From: Oscillospiraceae bacterium
Lineage (GTDB): Bacteria > Bacillota > Clostridia > Oscillospirales > Oscillospiraceae
Direction: 5' to 3'
Assembly (NCBI GenBank): GCA_031280325.1
Contig: JAITGW010000104.1
Span: 1 to 6,775, forward strand
Length of the DNA stretch: 6,775 nucleotides
The position numbers were made by a program, and so were the translations under genes. This document shows, piece by piece, positions 1-6,296 of this stretch. The notes beneath the pieces were generated by a model. It was given only the letters and a program-made list of their open reading frames with translations, had not been told where the DNA came from and made no database searches. Each line of letters opens with the position of its first letter. The first letter of the stretch is position 1.

Positions 1-507
1 ATTGCCCTCGCCGAAAATTTCGAGCATTTCAAGCGCGTGCGCCTTCGCGCCGTCATAGTCTCCCGCGATGAGCAGCTTCGGGATTTTGCCCGAAAGGCAC
101 GCCGACAGGGCAATCAGCCCCTCGGAATGCTCGCGCAGCAACTCCATATCGACGCGCGGCCGGCCGTAAAACCCCTCCGTAAACGCCAGCGAGTCCATAA
201 GACACAAATTGTGATAGCCCGTCTCGTTTTTGCACAGCAAAATCAGGTGATGCCGTTCGTAATCCGTATCATATTCCATGTCGAAGCGGCGGCGCGCCGC
301 GACGTAAACCTCACAGCCTATTACCGGATGTATTCCGTTCGCCGCGCATTCCTTATAAAAAGCCACGGCGCCGTACATAACGCCGTGATCCGTTATGGCG
401 ACATGAGTCTGCCCCAGCTGGGCGCAGCGGGCGACGAGATCCTTTATGCGGCACGCGCCGTCGAGCAGGCTGTATTCCGTGTGGACGTGCAGGTGGGCAA
501 AAGCCAT
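1..507 (-). CDS. dnaE: DNA polymerase III subunit alpha (DnaE), N-terminal PHP domain, partial
   Basis: This is the replicative DNA polymerase catalytic subunit. Only its first 169 codons lie here, and the reading frame is still open at base 1, so the rest of a protein usually over 1,100 residues lies to the left. The ATG at 507-505 follows an AAAAGGA ribosome binding site (517-523) with 9 nt between. The translation opens with HLHVHTEYSLLDG (residues 5-17), the first PHP-domain motif. It continues with AITDHG (37-42), GCEVYVA (64-70), HHLILLCKN (86-94) and a SLAFTEGFYGRPRVDMELL-like stretch, all typical of bacterial DnaE. The PHP metal-ligand histidines and acids (H7, H9, D40, H41, E66, H86/H87) appear intact, unlike E. 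coli DnaE, where several are lost. This suggests a metal-binding PHP domain, although activity is inference. PolC is less likely, because PolC carries its PHP domain after an N-terminal OB region. Confidence 0.96.
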   Translation of the reverse strand, partial: MAFAHLHVHTEYSLLDGACRIKDLVARCAQLGQTHVAITDHGVMYGAVAFYKECAANGIHPVIGCEVYVAARRRFDMEYDTDYERHHLILLCKNETGYHNLCLMDSLAFTEGFYGRPRVDMELLREHSEGLIALSACLSGKIPKLLIAGDYDGAKAHALEMLEIFGEGN

Positions 508-516
508 AGAAATCAG

Positions 517-564
517 TCCTTTTCCTGTTGACACGCTGAGTTGCGCGGCTTTATGAGGATTATA
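517..564 (-). promoter_or_regulatory. Candidate dnaE leader: -10-like TATAAT and ribosome binding site
   Basis: On the minus strand a TATAAT hexamer (559-564) lies about 52 nt upstream of the dnaE start, and an AAAAGGA ribosome binding site sits at 517-523. The -10-like hexamer overlaps the TAA stop codon of the neighbouring small gene. No convincing TTGACA-like -35 is found 16-18 nt further upstream, so the promoter call is weak. The ribosome binding site itself is solid. dnaE could equally be reached by transcripts from the upstream promoter at 1040-1068. Confidence 0.3.
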
Positions 565-975
565 GTATTCCCCTTGTTTCTTTATGGTTTTTAACCCCGT
601 TAAAGTCGCTCTCTAAGAAATTAAATAAGCTCGAGTCATAGGCTTTCTCGCCGCGAAAAGATGGGATTAAATTCGTGCGTTCCGGCGCCGCTTTGTATAT
701 TGTTATGTAAGCGTGTTCGTCAAATATATACGGCGTGTAGGCAGGCATAATTTTCGTCGCATATACGTTTATATTACTGCGATCGTGTCTGTATAGATCT
801 ATTTCCTGCGCTACAATACGCTCGAATTCTTGTAGTTTTTGTGATAATTCTTCGACGCTATAGCTAAATTGCTCGCAGCTATATTGCTTGAGGTCGCATA
901 GTAAGGCGTAACACCTGTTGCAACCGAAACCAGCAACGCAACAAGCGTTTTTCCTGTTGTTTTATACTGAATCAC
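560..975 (-). pseudogene. Small secreted protein gene split by a frameshift (function unknown)
   Basis: Two overlapping minus-strand frames make one plausible protein. The first starts at GTG 975-973, just after a GGGGG tract in a poor Shine-Dalgarno context. It encodes a Lys-containing N-terminus and then a hydrophobic stretch (TLVALLVSVATGV, residues 9-21), with PYYA-T as a possible signal peptidase site. It stops at TAG 813-811 after 54 codons. The second frame is open from 961 to a TAA at 562-560. It carries a helix-like segment (EELSQKLQEFERIVAQEI) followed by a Tyr-rich C-terminal half. Adding one A to the five-A run at 836-840 fuses the frames into a 138-residue secreted protein. The exact crossover is uncertain and could lie anywhere in about 836-900. 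There is no lipobox cysteine, and I recognise no domain. The stretch is much richer in AT than its neighbours, which suggests acquisition or relaxed selection. It could be a true pseudogene, a homopolymer sequencing error, or less likely programmed -1 frameshifting, since no canonical A-AAA-AAG heptamer is present. Confidence 0.6.
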
Positions 976-1039
976 AAAAACCCCCGCTTTCGAAATGTTT
1001 TTATGCCCCCGTAATTCTGTATCTACCGTAATTGCTATG

Positions 1040-1068
1040 ATATTAACACTCTAGCCTGGGTTTGTCAA
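1040..1068 (-). promoter_or_regulatory. Sigma-A-type promoter for the frameshifted secreted-protein gene
   Basis: On the minus strand a perfect -35 TTGACA (1063-1068) is separated by exactly 17 bp from a TAATAT -10 (1040-1045), which matches the consensus at four of six positions. Transcription would start near 1033, leaving an untranslated leader of about 58 nt before the GTG at 975. The -35 lies immediately downstream of the icd stop codon, so the small gene has its own promoter. I see no terminator hairpin between icd and this promoter, so icd read-through is also possible. Confidence 0.7.
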
Positions 1069-1069
1069 C

Positions 1070-2287
1070 TCACCGCCGCTCGCTCTCCAGCCTCGATTTT
1101 GCCTCATCCAAAAATCCCTGTGTGCTCACCGCGCGGACATTGACCCGCCGCTCTGCAAGCAGCGCGAGATCCTTCGTCATTATTCCGTCGTTCAAGGTCG
1201 CGAGGCACGCGCGCTCAAGCCGTTCTCCAAAGCCGGAAAGCTCCGCCAGCCCGTCCAGCTCTCCTCGTTTTTTAAGCGCGCCCGTCCAGGCGAAAATCGT
1301 CGCCATGGGATTAGTTGACGTCTGCTCGCCCTTGAGATAGCGGTAATAGTGCCTTGTAACCGTGCCGTGCGCCGCTTCAAACTCAAACTGTCCGTTCGGC
1401 GAGACGAGCACGCTCGTCATCATCGCAAGACTGCCGAACGCTGTTGATACCATATCGCTCATCACGTCCCCGTCATAGTTCTTCAGCGCCCAGATAAAGC
1501 CCCCTCCGGAGCGCATGACGCGCGCCACCGCGTCGTCAATGAGCGTGTAGAAATACGTAAGTCCAAGCTCATCGAATTTCTGCTTATAAGCGCTTTCAAA
1601 CTCCCGCTCGAACACGTCCTTAAAATAGCCGTCATATACCTTTGAAATTGTGTCTTTCGTGGAAAACCACAAATCCTGCTTCGTCGCGATGGCGTATTGG
1701 AAGCAGGCGCGCGCAAAGCTTGTTATGGAGCTTTCCTTGTTGTGCATTCCGCGCCAGACCGCCGGGCAGTCATTGCTCTGCATTGGAATAATCGTTTCCG
1801 CGCCGCTGCGCCCGCGGAACACCAGGCTCGCGCTGCCCGGCTCATCGGCAAAAAACTCCACGCCGGAATACACGTCGCCATACGCGTGGCGCGCTATCGT
1901 GATCGGCTTTTCCCAACTGCGCACTGCGGGCTTTATGCTGTCAAGAATTATCGGCGTGCGGAACACCGTCCCGTCAAGTATGGCGCGGATTGTTCCGTTG
2001 GGGGATTTCCACATCTGCGTGAGCTGGGGATACTCCTCCATGCGCTGCTTGTTCGGCGTGATCGTCGCGCATTTAACGCCTACGCCGAGACGCAGATTCG
2101 CCTCCGCCGCCGCAGCGGTGATCTTATCCTCCGTCTCGTTGCGGGACAGCAGCCCAAGGTCATAGTAATCCGTTTTCAGTTCAATATACGGCAAAATCAG
2201 CGTGTCTTTTATCATTCGCCACAGGACGCGGGTCATCTCGTCCCCGTCCATCTCAACTATCGGCGTCGTCATTGCGATTTTCGGCAT
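1070..2287 (-). CDS. icd: NADP-dependent isocitrate dehydrogenase (eukaryote-type, homodimeric)
   Basis: This cytoplasmic enzyme oxidatively decarboxylates isocitrate to 2-oxoglutarate. At 405 residues it has the usual length for the dimeric class that includes human IDH1, to which it aligns almost end to end from memory. Visible landmarks are VEMDGDEMTR (11-20), VKCATITP (71-78), MWKSPNGTIR (92-101) with the substrate-binding S95 and R101, R110, R133 (equivalent to human R132) and Y140. Catalytic K211 and metal ligands D251, D274 and D278 (in NYDGDVMSD) are present. HGTVTRH (307-313) supplies the Arg-His pair that in IDH1 contacts the 2'-phosphate of NADP, so NADP is predicted. Human K260 is replaced conservatively by R259. 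The ATG is fixed by an AAGGAGG site (2294-2300) six nt upstream. It is the last gene of an apparent rsmE-aconitase-icd operon, 60 nt behind the aconitase, whose product is its substrate. No terminator is obvious after the TGA. Confidence 0.97.
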   Translation of the reverse strand: MPKIAMTTPIVEMDGDEMTRVLWRMIKDTLILPYIELKTDYYDLGLLSRNETEDKITAAAAEANLRLGVGVKCATITPNKQRMEEYPQLTQMWKSPNGTIRAILDGTVFRTPIILDSIKPAVRSWEKPITIARHAYGDVYSGVEFFADEPGSASLVFRGRSGAETIIPMQSNDCPAVWRGMHNKESSITSFARACFQYAIATKQDLWFSTKDTISKVYDGYFKDVFEREFESAYKQKFDELGLTYFYTLIDDAVARVMRSGGGFIWALKNYDGDVMSDMVSTAFGSLAMMTSVLVSPNGQFEFEAAHGTVTRHYYRYLKGEQTSTNPMATIFAWTGALKKRGELDGLAELSGFGERLERACLATLNDGIMTKDLALLAERRVNVRAVSTQGFLDEAKSRLESERR

Positions 2288-2347
2288 CTGCGCCCTCCTT
2301 GTGTTATGTGCGTTTGCATGTTTTATGTGTTTGCGAGCCGGTGAGGC

Positions 2348-4582
2348 TTACTCCCCATACCCCGCGGCGTAATAGTTCATCAGACATCCCTCGGTGAGAA
2401 TCAGCTTCTCCTCCGCGCCAAGCGAACGGACATAAAGCGTTATTGCGGCTTTGCTTCCATCCGCGCGCACCAGCGCCGCCGGAAACTCCTCATCTCCGCG
2501 CAGAAGTTTTTCGCGCACGTCCGGAACATACACCCAATCTCCGCTCTCTCCCGGAAATCGCGCGCCGTCCTCAAGCGTGAACGGCACAAGTCCCCAGTTA
2601 ATGCAGTTAGAGCGATAGCGCTTTGTGGCAAATTCGTTGCAAATGTTTGCCCATCCGCCGAGAACCTTTTGACAGCTCGCCGCCTGCTCGCGCGCGCTGC
2701 CGTCCCCGGGCCTTTTGGCGAAGACCGCCGAGCCGATTCCCGTGTTCGCCATCCTGCCTCCGGCGGATTTAAGCGCAACGGCGGCCTCCGGCGGAACATC
2801 TCCCGCAAGGCGGGCGCGCTCAAGCTCCCGCACCGCCTTGCTCCTCTCAACATAATCGGGGCAGCGGCGCGACAGCGCAAATTCCGACAGCGCAAGCGGG
2901 TTCGAGCGATAGCTCGACGTCTCGCCAGACGGGATAAGCTCGTCAGTCGTCGTCACCTCGTCGCGTATCACCGCGGCGAGGCGCAGGAGCAGATTGTCCT
3001 CCATGCGCGGCATTTTCGGCCAGTCTGCGATATTCGGCCCGAAGCGCAGCTCAACCGTCGAATCGGGTCTGCCGAATCCGTTATAGCATCGCTTGTCATA
3101 AACACTGCCGTCGTATTTATACTCCCGCGGCGTAATTTCGTACTCAACATCGGTCGCCGCAGTGAGCACGCCGCCGTTTTTTGCCGTTGCGGCAATGCTG
3201 CGCGCATCCATAAGCGCTACTGCGGCAAGCTGCCCGCTTCCGGGCTTCGATCCCTCGCGCGAGGCGAAGTTGCGCGTCGCGTGGCGGATCGACAGCGTGT
3301 TGTGCGCCGGCGTGTCCCCCGCGCCGAAGCACGGACCGCAGAAGGCGGGCTTCATCACGGCTCCCGCTTCGATCAGCGTCTCGGCGATGCCGTCGCGCGT
3401 CACGGCAAGGTTAACCGGCGCGCTCGATGGATAGACGCTAAGCTCAAAGTACCCGTCGCCGACGCTGCCGCCGCGCAGAATGTCCGCCGCCTCGGAGATG
3501 TTTTCATACATCCCGCCCGCACAGCCGACAATAACGCCCTGCTCCACGCGGATTTTCCCGTCCGCGCCGATATTTCGCCGCAGATCCATTTTCACGCCGC
3601 AGGGAAGCTCTTTGTCGCACTCCGCCTCAATCTCCGCAAAAATTGCGGGGGCTTCCCTCTGCACCCGGCGTATCGGAAACGCCTTTGACGGGTGGAACGG
3701 CAGCGCAATCATACACTCGACCTTCGATAAATCAATTGTGACAAGCGCGTCGTAATACGCGCCGTCCTGCGTTTTAAGCCCGCGATACTCCTCCGGTCTG
3801 CCGACGTTCCGGAAAAAATCCGCAACCGTATCATCCGTTTCCCAAATCGATGAGAGGCAGCTTGTCTCCGTGGTCATAACGTCGATTCCAATGCGATAGT
3901 CCATGCTGAGCCCTTCGATGCCGGGTCCGGCAAACTCCAAAATCTTGTTTTTGACTCTGCCGCCGGGGAACGTCGCCCCGACAAGGGCGAGCGCGACATC
4001 ATGCGGGCCGACGCCGCGTCTCGGCGCGCCCTCCAGCCAGACAAGCACAACCTCCGGCGGGTCAACATCATATGTGTTTTCAAGCAGCTGCTTTGCAAGC
4101 TCGCCGCCGCCCTCTCCAATGCCGAGCGCGCCATAGCAGCCGTACCGCGTATGCGAGTCGGAGCCGAGGATCATCTTCCCGCAGCCGGCGAGTCTTTCGC
4201 GCGCGTACTGGTGGATCACCGCCTGATTTCCCGGGACGAAAATGCCGCCGTATTTCTTCGCCGCCGAAAGCCCGAACGCGTGATCGTCCTGATTTATCGT
4301 TCCTCCCACGGCACACAGAGAGTTGTGGCAGTTTGTCAGCGCGTATGGTATCGGAAAGCGCGTCAAGCCCGACGAGCGCGCCGTCTGGATAATTCCGACG
4401 TATGTAATATCGTGCGACACAAGCGCGTCGAACTTGATTTTCATGCGCGCGGGGTCGCCTGATTTGTCATGCGCGCGCAAAATTTTGTACGCCATCGTCC
4501 TTTCGCGCGCGGCAAGGTCGGCGGCGGCGGCGGCCGGCGCGCCGTTTCGGATCTTCACTCCGCTGTCGGTATAGGCGATCAT
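2348..4582 (-). CDS. Aconitase-family hydratase of the YbhJ type, probable aconitate hydratase
   Basis: This is a 744-residue iron-sulfur hydro-lyase predicted to isomerise citrate to isocitrate through cis-aconitate. It resembles E. coli YbhJ closely from the first residues (TDSGVKIRN, 5-13; ITYVGIIQTAR, 59-69; TNCHNSLCAVGG, 83-94) to the end, rather than classical AcnA or AcnB. Three [4Fe-4S] ligand candidates are present: C354 in GCAGGMYEN (where AcnA has the SCTN motif), and C415 and C418 in FCGPCFGAGD. The substrate region TRNFASREGS (436-445) and the swivel-domain GSAREQAA (628-635, the counterpart of GSSREHAA) are recognisable, as is KRYRSNCINWG (654-664). The linker TTTDELIPSGETSSYRSNP is characteristic of this subfamily. 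The ATG has an AAAGGA site (4592-4597) nine nt upstream. Adjacency to icd supports a true aconitase role, since YbhJ itself is functionally unassigned. Another hydroxyacid substrate cannot be ruled out from sequence alone. Confidence 0.92.
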   Translation of the reverse strand: MIAYTDSGVKIRNGAPAAAAADLAARERTMAYKILRAHDKSGDPARMKIKFDALVSHDITYVGIIQTARSSGLTRFPIPYALTNCHNSLCAVGGTINQDDHAFGLSAAKKYGGIFVPGNQAVIHQYARERLAGCGKMILGSDSHTRYGCYGALGIGEGGGELAKQLLENTYDVDPPEVVLVWLEGAPRRGVGPHDVALALVGATFPGGRVKNKILEFAGPGIEGLSMDYRIGIDVMTTETSCLSSIWETDDTVADFFRNVGRPEEYRGLKTQDGAYYDALVTIDLSKVECMIALPFHPSKAFPIRRVQREAPAIFAEIEAECDKELPCGVKMDLRRNIGADGKIRVEQGVIVGCAGGMYENISEAADILRGGSVGDGYFELSVYPSSAPVNLAVTRDGIAETLIEAGAVMKPAFCGPCFGAGDTPAHNTLSIRHATRNFASREGSKPGSGQLAAVALMDARSIAATAKNGGVLTAATDVEYEITPREYKYDGSVYDKRCYNGFGRPDSTVELRFGPNIADWPKMPRMEDNLLLRLAAVIRDEVTTTDELIPSGETSSYRSNPLALSEFALSRRCPDYVERSKAVRELERARLAGDVPPEAAVALKSAGGRMANTGIGSAVFAKRPGDGSAREQAASCQKVLGGWANICNEFATKRYRSNCINWGLVPFTLEDGARFPGESGDWVYVPDVREKLLRGDEEFPAALVRADGSKAAITLYVRSLGAEEKLILTEGCLMNYYAAGYGE

Positions 4583-4615
4583 ATTGTTATTTCCTTTCGG
4601 CTTTATATTCGCGCG

Positions 4616-5344
4616 TCATCCCGCGCACAGCGCAAGCGCCGCGCACACCGCGGCAGGCGCCGTCTCGCACCGCAGTATCCGCGCGCCGAGCGTGACGCAT
4701 TTCATTCCGCGCGCGATTGCAAGTTCCGCCTCTGCGGGCGTAAATCCGCCCTCCGCGCCCGTCATGACGGACACAGTCCCCGCGGATGGATTATCGCGGA
4801 GCGCGCTCATAAGCGTGCGCTCCCGCTCAAGCTCATACGGAAGCAGCGGCAGCTCGGCGCGCGACGCAAGAGCGAGCGCCGCTTCAAACGAGTCAATCGC
4901 CGTCACCGCCGGGATAATTCCGCGGCCGCACTGCTCGGCCGCAGAGCGCGCAACAGCATTGAGCCGCGCCAGGCGGTTACGGAGCGCCTGCCCCTCCGGT
5001 CTTGCGACAACATTTCGCGACGGGAACAGCACAAATGAGCGCGCACCCAGCTCCACACATTTCTGCACGGCGTATTCCAGCCGTTCTCCCTTTGAAAACG
5101 CGAGAAAAACCTCCGGCACGGCGCCGTATTCCCCAGGCGACGGCGCGCAATCAAGAATCTGCGCGCGCGCTTCCGCGCGCCCTAGCGAGATCAGCTCGCA
5201 GCGATAATCCCTCCCCGCGCCGTCGCACAGGGTAAACTCATCTCCCGGACGCAGGCGCAGCGCGCGTATATGCTCCGTCTCGCACAGGGCGGCGTTTTCG
5301 CCGACCGCAAGCGGCTGCGTCGTAAAAAAGCGCGGCAACGGCAT
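4616..5344 (-). CDS. rsmE: 16S rRNA (uracil-1498-N3)-methyltransferase
   Basis: RsmE methylates N3 of U1498 in the decoding region of 16S rRNA on the assembled 30S subunit, using S-adenosylmethionine. The 242-residue product has the family's normal length and layout. An N-terminal PUA-like RNA-binding barrel (about 1-70, with HIRALRLRPGDEFTLCDG) is followed by a SPOUT-class trefoil-knot methyltransferase domain. Diagnostic segments are KGERLEYAVQKCVELG (85-100), ARSAAEQCGR (132-141), the SAM-binding loop TGAEGGFTPAE (195-205; GPEGG in most relatives, here with Ala) and LGARILRCETA (219-229). The ATG follows AAGGAG (5350-5355) five nt upstream. It appears to be the first gene of the operon with the hydratase and icd, 33 nt ahead of the hydratase. 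Many bacteria instead pair rsmE with prmA, so the TCA-enzyme partners are less usual. Confidence 0.95.
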   Translation of the reverse strand: MPLPRFFTTQPLAVGENAALCETEHIRALRLRPGDEFTLCDGAGRDYRCELISLGRAEARAQILDCAPSPGEYGAVPEVFLAFSKGERLEYAVQKCVELGARSFVLFPSRNVVARPEGQALRNRLARLNAVARSAAEQCGRGIIPAVTAIDSFEAALALASRAELPLLPYELERERTLMSALRDNPSAGTVSVMTGAEGGFTPAEAELAIARGMKCVTLGARILRCETAPAAVCAALALCAG

Positions 5345-5361
5345 ATCAGCTCCTTTTCTGT

Positions 5362-5390
5362 ATTATAGCAAAAATCACACACCTCCGCAA
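5362..5390 (-). promoter_or_regulatory. Sigma-A-type promoter for the rsmE-hydratase-icd operon
   Basis: On the minus strand a perfect TATAAT -10 (5362-5367) lies 17 bp from a weaker -35, TTGCGG (5385-5390), which keeps the TTG core. Transcription would begin within the A-rich run at about 5354-5358. The rsmE mRNA would then have a leader of only about 10-16 nt, just enough to include the AAGGAG ribosome binding site. The element overlaps a plus-strand candidate promoter at 5380-5408. Confidence 0.6.
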
Positions 5391-5408
5391 GGGGCGCGGC
5401 ATAAACTA
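5380..5408 (+). promoter_or_regulatory. Candidate mother-cell sporulation promoter (sigma-K-like) for the cysteine-rich gene
   Basis: The plus strand contains CATAAACTA (5400-5408), a full match to the Bacillus sigma-K -10 pattern CATAnnnTA. A CACC (5380-5383) sixteen nt upstream fits the loose sigma-K -35 pattern mACm. The same -10 also resembles the sigma-E pattern CATACAnT with one mismatch, but no sigma-E-like -35 is visible. A TATATT (5407-5412) overlaps it, but has no TTGACA partner at a workable distance, so an ordinary sigma-A promoter looks poor. Transcription would start near 5415, followed by an AGGAG ribosome binding site (5431-5435). The -35 pattern is short and could occur by chance. 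Confidence 0.35.
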
Positions 5409-5444
5409 TATTACATTTTTAGTTTGTGTTAGGAGACTGATCCT

Positions 5445-6197
5445 ATGGAAGAACTCGTCGCAAGACAAATTGCCGATCCCGGCTGGGAGAGCGTCAGCTC
5501 CGACTCTGCCGCGCCCGGTTCCTATCGCGCGGAGCACGAGTCAAAAACGCTGCCCGCGGCGGCGGGGTATCAAGCGCCGCAAATCCTCCCCGACCAAACT
5601 CTGCCGCAAACATCGCCCCCGCCGGGCTCCGCTCTCCCTGCGGGGGGCTCACAGGGCGCGGCTCCGTCCGGGCTCGCGAAAAAACCCGCGTATGCGCTGC
5701 CGGCCGCGCTTGAAAACGCGAACTCTCCCGGGAGCTGCTCCGCCGTGTCGCCGTTTACGATGGAGCTTCGCCCGACGCTTGGTCCAAGCAAAGAAGCGCT
5801 TGCCGACGCGCAGGAGCTGCGCGATATTATGGATCAAATCGCGGCCGCCGCCCGCCAGTACTGCTCCCTGGCAAAGTGCTCTCACGGCGAGGCGAAAAAG
5901 CTCTTCCTGTGCCTTCAAAAAAGCTGCCGCGGCACGCTCCGCCTGCTAAATGCCCAGCATTACATACTTACCGGCGAGATTTACTGCCCGGCCTCACGCG
6001 TCTCTCCCGCGGCAAACCGATGCGAGGCGCTGCGCAAGCTCTGCGCGCTGGAAGCGCAAGCGCGCGCAAAATGCGCTTGCCTTGCAAGCACAACGTCATT
6101 TCCGTCCGTTAATCTTGCCTGCGCCTGCGCCGCGCGCCAGTGTGCCTGCCGTGAACGCGCGGCCGAGTGCCGTCTCGGCAAAATGATCGGCGCGTAG
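5445..6197 (+). CDS. Cysteine-rich protein with degenerate ferritin-like helical C-terminal half
   Basis: This is a 250-residue protein of unknown function. The ATG at 5445 follows AGGAG (5431-5435) with 9 nt between. Residues 1-115 are rich in Pro, Ala, Ser and Gly and look disordered, with no signal peptide or membrane segment. Residues 117-250 look helical and follow the plan of clostridial ferritin-like or rubrerythrin-like proteins. A first helix (EALADAQELRDIMDQI) is followed by a second ending in LLNAQHYILTGEIY (167-180), a typical phrase of that group, and then two more helices (193-213 and 222-248). The ExxH diiron motif of the family is absent: no histidine anywhere sits three residues after a glutamate. 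There are 15 cysteines (98, 140, 145, 156, 161, 181, 193, 200, 210, 212, 226, 228, 233, 235, 242), fourteen of them in the helical half. Some lie seven residues apart on one helix face. Possible roles are thiophilic metal binding or disulfide cross-linking, for example in a spore coat. Both are inference. Confidence 0.75.
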   Translation: MEELVARQIADPGWESVSSDSAAPGSYRAEHESKTLPAAAGYQAPQILPDQTLPQTSPPPGSALPAGGSQGAAPSGLAKKPAYALPAALENANSPGSCSAVSPFTMELRPTLGPSKEALADAQELRDIMDQIAAAARQYCSLAKCSHGEAKKLFLCLQKSCRGTLRLLNAQHYILTGEIYCPASRVSPAANRCEALRKLCALEAQARAKCACLASTTSFPSVNLACACAARQCACRERAAECRLGKMIGA

Positions 6198-6243
6198 CGC
6201 AAAAAGAGCGCGCCTTCGTCCTCCTGCACGCCGCGCCTCAAAA

Positions 6244-6284
6244 CGGCGGCGCACCCCAAACCGTGGGTGCGCCGCCGCTGTTTT
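6244..6284. terminator. Intrinsic hairpin terminator, probably bidirectional, between convergent genes
   Basis: A perfect 13-bp GC-rich inverted repeat (6244-6256 with 6265-6277) encloses an 8-nt loop. On the plus strand it is followed by CTGTTTT, and on the minus strand by TTTT directly from the stem (complement of 6240-6243). It lies about 47 nt after the stop of the cysteine-rich gene and about 20 nt after the stop of the convergent gene at 6297. It can therefore serve both. The U-tracts are short, so efficiency is uncertain. Confidence 0.8.
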
Positions 6285-6296
6285 CCGCTTAATTAT

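Noticed and set aside
528..557. Plus-strand TTGACA followed at 18 bp by TATGAG, a possible promoter running antisense into the frameshifted gene
   Set aside because: The -10 matches only four of six positions, the spacer is long, and no plus-strand gene follows. Chance occurrence is likely.
590..604. Inverted repeat TTTAAC-CCC-GTTAAA near the 3' end of the frameshifted gene
   Set aside because: Only six AT-rich base pairs with a 3-nt loop, inside the reading frame and without a following T-tract. It is too weak to be a terminator, and nothing supports an operator.
943..954. GGAAAAACG as a slippery site for programmed -1 frameshifting in the small secreted-protein gene
   Set aside because: The in-frame heptamer is A-AAA-ACG, which does not fit X-XXY-YYZ, and no supporting stem or internal ribosome binding site is evident. 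A simple indel explains the data better.
1650..2344. Long open frames on the plus strand opposite icd and the first part of the hydratase
   Set aside because: They are Arg-rich or low-information translations antisense to clearly conserved enzymes, as expected in GC-rich DNA.
2669..3688. 339-codon open frame on the plus strand opposite the hydratase gene
   Set aside because: Its composition (very high Arg and Ala, no recognisable motif) and complete overlap with a recognised iron-sulfur hydratase mark it as an antisense shadow.
5158..5182. Run of alternating GCGCGC around a short palindrome within rsmE
   Set aside because: It lies inside a conserved coding region and reflects Arg/Ala codons in GC-rich DNA. 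No function is indicated.
5470..5949. 159-codon frame overlapping the cysteine-rich gene in another plus-strand frame
   Set aside because: It is Arg- and Pro-rich with no ribosome binding site, while the 5445 frame has a proper AGGAG site and helical, family-like sequence.
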